Assembly (NCBI GenBank): GCA_045540015.1
Contig: JAZQGP010000035.1
Span: forward strand, 1-18,757
Source: UMGS1387 sp045540015
GTDB lineage: Bacteria > Bacillota > Clostridia > Oscillospirales > CAG-382
Reading direction: 5' to 3'
Length of the DNA: 18,757 bases
The translations under genes and the position numbers were made by a program. The notes beneath the pieces were generated by a model that was given only the letters and a program-made list of their open reading frames with translations, made no database searches and was not told the origin of the DNA. This document shows, one piece after another, positions 16,872-18,757 of the stretch. How positions within the stretch are numbered: the first letter of the stretch is position 1; every line of letters begins with the position of its first letter.

Positions 16872-16897
16872 ACAACTTAAAAACGCCTGATATTATT

Positions 16898-16931
16898 AAA
16901 AGGACCATGGATTGATTTCCATTGTCCTTTT
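16898..16931 (-). terminator. Terminator of the M20-fumarase operon
   Basis: AAAAGGAC and ATGGA (16898-16911, with one interrupting base) pair with TCCAT and GTCCTTTT (16918-16931), giving a 13-bp stem with one mismatch. On the minus strand it lies about five bases after the beta-subunit stop and ends in TTTTAATAAT. Its symmetric A/T flanks would also allow function from the plus strand. Confidence 0.7.
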
Positions 16932-16936
16932 CTTCA

Positions 16937-17560
16937 TTAATATAATTTTGTAAACCTAAAAGTATCATCAATACCCAGTTTTTTTAAAGCTTTTTCTTTT
17001 CTGTCGGCTATATCTTTATCAAGACGATCAAAATAGTTGTTTCCTTCTGAATTAATATCAACGATAAAGGGTCCTAATTCATTCATCTTAAAGAACCACG
17101 CAGCTTCAATTCTTCCAAGTTCATCGTAAAGATAAACATCCTGAACTTCTATTGAATCTATCCAAAGATTGGGACTTACTGAACGGGGGGATACGTGAAC
17201 ACACTTCTTTTCTTTCATCATCTGTGCTGTTTTTTCACCCATTGTTGTTTTTCCTACAATCATTTTAAGTCCCCATTCAGAAACGCTCTTTGCGCCCCAT
17301 TTTTCAAAGCGGATGCTTGATGTGGGCATAAATGATACCAAACGCCATTTACCGTTTTCTTTGACAACAATCGGTCCGTTGTGTATTAAAATGTTTCTGT
17401 CCTTTGTATCAAAAGGTAAAACATTTCCTTCGTCAAATATGTATTTTTGGAGCCTTGAACGGCAAGTAAAGCACTCACCGCTTAAGTATACGGTATCGCC
17501 AAGTTTTAATTTTTTAACATCTTCATCAGTTAAAGGCGATGTTAAATGATATTCTGCCAT
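16937..17560 (-). CDS. Class I fumarase/tartrate dehydratase-type hydro-lyase, beta subunit
   Basis: The 207-residue protein matches the C-terminal swivel domain of class I fumarases and the beta chain of L-tartrate dehydratase. Visible family blocks are LKLGDTVYLSGECFTCRSRL (the family usually has a GxxxTxRDxAH-like segment here), ILIHNGPIVV, MPTSSIRFEKW (family PTTSxRMD), GKTTMGEKTAQMMKEK (family GKGGM block) and ELGPFIVDINSEGNNYFD. The family adds or removes water across fumarate/malate or similar acids; this subunit completes the active site built on the alpha subunit's Fe-S cluster. The ATG at 17560 is chosen because AGGAGG lies six bases upstream; an in-frame start at 17584 would overlap the alpha gene. 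It is the last gene of the operon, 10 bases after alpha. Confidence 0.87.
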   Translation of the reverse strand: MAEYHLTSPLTDEDVKKLKLGDTVYLSGECFTCRSRLQKYIFDEGNVLPFDTKDRNILIHNGPIVVKENGKWRLVSFMPTSSIRFEKWGAKSVSEWGLKMIVGKTTMGEKTAQMMKEKKCVHVSPRSVSPNLWIDSIEVQDVYLYDELGRIEAAWFFKMNELGPFIVDINSEGNNYFDRLDKDIADRKEKALKKLGIDDTFRFTKLY

Positions 17561-17570
17561 ATATATCCTC

Positions 17571-18491
17571 CTATCTGTCGCCAAACCAGTTGGGACTGAT
17601 CATTTTTGTTACCGTTCCGTTTGCATCTATCCTTGTAGATGCACGGCGGGCAACCATACAGTTAGTACTTGTAGCACACGCGATTCCTGCTATATGAGTG
17701 TATGCATATTCTACATTTACCGCAAGAACTGATGTGCTGCCACCTGCGCCTAAAATGCCTATTCCAAGACTATTTATAGCCTCGTACAAATCTTCTTCAA
17801 TCTTTGCAAACATAGGGTCTGGGTGCTTTGAGCCCACTGTTCTGAGACATGCAGCCTCCTTAGCCAGATTTGCTGCCACATTTGCAGTACCGCCTATACC
17901 AATACCTAAAACCGACGGCGGACAAACTGCACCGGCTCTGGCTGATGCCACGAAGCTATCGATTACGAATTTTTCTATTCCCTTAATTCCGTCGGCAAAC
18001 GCAACTATTCTGTGACGTGTTCCGCCAAAGCACTCACTTCCGCCACCTTTTGCAGCATAAGACATCTCTATTGCATCACCATCAACGAACTGATATGTAA
18101 AATCAGGAATATTCATACCAATATTGTTCCCCGGGTCATAACCAGTAAGCGGATGCTTCATCGTTGCCCGTAAGTATCCGAGCTCTGTTGCTCTTGCAAC
18201 TGCTCTTCGTGCCGCATTTTCAAGCTCTACAAAGCCACCCTCCAATTCGCACTGATTACCAACCTTAAAATAAAATATAGGCCATCCCGTGTCTACACAA
18301 AGGGGATTTTCTCTCACCTTTGACATTTCCATACTTTTTAATGTAGCTTTTAATCCGTTTTTAGCATCAGGATTAGTTTCTTTATCTATCGCTTTAATAA
18401 AAGCATCTTTTACATCAGGAGAGATTTCCGTTGCACCGCGCTTAATCGTTTCAAAGAGCGCTTTTTCATAAGTTTCTATCCTAATGACAAT
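17571..18491 (-). CDS. Class I fumarase/tartrate dehydratase-type hydro-lyase, alpha subunit (start unresolved)
   Basis: The alpha subunit carries the oxygen-sensitive [4Fe-4S] cluster. Probable ligands are Cys65 (LCVDTG), Cys190 (AVCPPSVLGIGIGG) and Cys278 (STNCMVARR), counting from 18491. The first ATG in frame (18332) gives 253 residues and misses the N-terminal helices. The same frame stays open to a stop at 18495-18497, and its translation (IETYEKALFETIKRGATEIS and onward) reads as the genuine family N-terminus, giving about 306 residues, the usual size. No ATG, GTG or TTG exists in this extension. Candidates are ATT at 18491 or 18485, or a TTG at 18490 if one base is missing near 18481-18483. 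It lies 9 bases after the M20 gene and 10 before beta, in one operon. Exact substrate (malate, tartrate or other) is not determined. Confidence 0.87.
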   Translation of the reverse strand: MVIRIETYEKALFETIKRGATEISPDVKDAFIKAIDKETNPDAKNGLKATLKSMEMSKVRENPLCVDTGWPIFYFKVGNQCELEGGFVELENAARRAVARATELGYLRATMKHPLTGYDPGNNIGMNIPDFTYQFVDGDAIEMSYAAKGGGSECFGGTRHRIVAFADGIKGIEKFVIDSFVASARAGAVCPPSVLGIGIGGTANVAANLAKEAACLRTVGSKHPDPMFAKIEEDLYEAINSLGIGILGAGGSTSVLAVNVEYAYTHIAGIACATSTNCMVARRASTRIDANGTVTKMISPNWFGDR

Positions 18492-18500
18492 TTTTCAGCT

Positions 18501-18757
18501 CTATTTCCTTTCGTCTGATTTTTCTACTTTTTCCATATCTATTCCGTTCATATTATCAAGCACGATCTGAATACAGGTATCACTTCCCGTTACAAAGGCT
18601 TCTTCGTCAATCAAAAAGTCATTATTATGAGGAAGTGTAACACATCCCTTTTCTTCATTTCGAGTTCCCAAACGAATAAAGACGCCCGGTTTCTTTGTAA
18701 GGTAATGCGAAAAATCCTCGCTGCTCAATTTTTCAGGCATTTTCTGAATTCCTGAAG
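18501..18757 (-). CDS. M20-family amidohydrolase/peptidase, C-terminal part (5' end beyond window)
   Basis: The frame is open from the right edge to a TAG at 18501-18503, giving the last 84 or so codons of a longer gene; an internal ATG at 18740 is not the true start. SSEDFSHYLTKKPGVFIRLG followed by LPHNNDFLIDEEAF and a C-terminal helix matches the end of M20D amidohydrolases (HipO/IAA-amino-acid hydrolase type, aminobenzoyl-glutamate hydrolase relatives). These cleave N-acyl amino acids with two metal ions; the His in LPHNNDF is the expected last metal ligand. The gene is directly upstream of the hydro-lyase alpha and beta genes and presumably co-transcribed, which suggests a shared catabolic route. 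Confidence 0.87.
   Translation of the reverse strand, partial: SGIQKMPEKLSSEDFSHYLTKKPGVFIRLGTRNEEKGCVTLPHNNDFLIDEEAFVTGSDTCIQIVLDNMNGIDMEKVEKSDERK

Noticed and set aside
16865..16890. TTGACA at 16865 as a plus-strand promoter
   Set aside because: The hexamer 17 bases downstream is a poor -10, the better TATTAT is 20 bases away, and no plus-strand gene follows.

Overview
The window looks like chromosomal DNA from an anaerobic, gut-type member of the Clostridia (Bacillota). The grounds are low-to-moderate GC, AGA/ATA-rich codon use, strong AGGAGG-type ribosome sites, sigma-A promoters with TTGACA/TAAAAT-like boxes, a stand-alone MetH reactivation protein, a [4Fe-4S] class I fumarase and a giant secreted glycosidase with FIVAR and discoidin-like modules. 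I cannot name the genus.

Layout, left to right. (1) Positions 1-741, minus strand: a DUF2238/YjdF-like membrane protein that runs off the left edge. (2) 1001-4878, plus strand: a compact methionine operon, metF, then a stand-alone MetH reactivation-domain protein overlapping it by 4 nt, then a MetH that lacks that domain. Together they reduce methylene-THF, methylate homocysteine and rescue oxidised cobalamin. (3) 4879-5298: the only gap over 300 bases. It holds a perfect 10-bp hairpin, then a nested multi-branched inverted-repeat structure that looks like a large structured RNA, then a bidirectional terminator. (4) 5299-6801, minus strand: a two-gene operon with a Cof-type HAD phosphatase and a TVP38/TMEM64 (VTT) membrane protein. 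(5) 6983-7282: a small protein with one C-terminal membrane segment, transcribed divergently from the HAD operon. (6) 7392-16657, plus strand: galE, an AraC-family regulator and a 2405-residue secreted GH2 beta-galactosidase-like protein, plausibly one galactoside-use locus. (7) 16937-18757, minus strand: an M20 amidohydrolase (cut by the right edge) followed by alpha and beta subunits of a class I fumarase/tartrate-dehydratase-type hydro-lyase.

The most interesting items are the structured-RNA candidate at about 4991-5163, the architecture and altered subsite residues of the giant GH2 protein, and the fumarase alpha gene, whose conserved N-terminus has no standard in-frame start codon. I found no CRISPR array, tRNA, rRNA, intact insertion sequence or phage gene.
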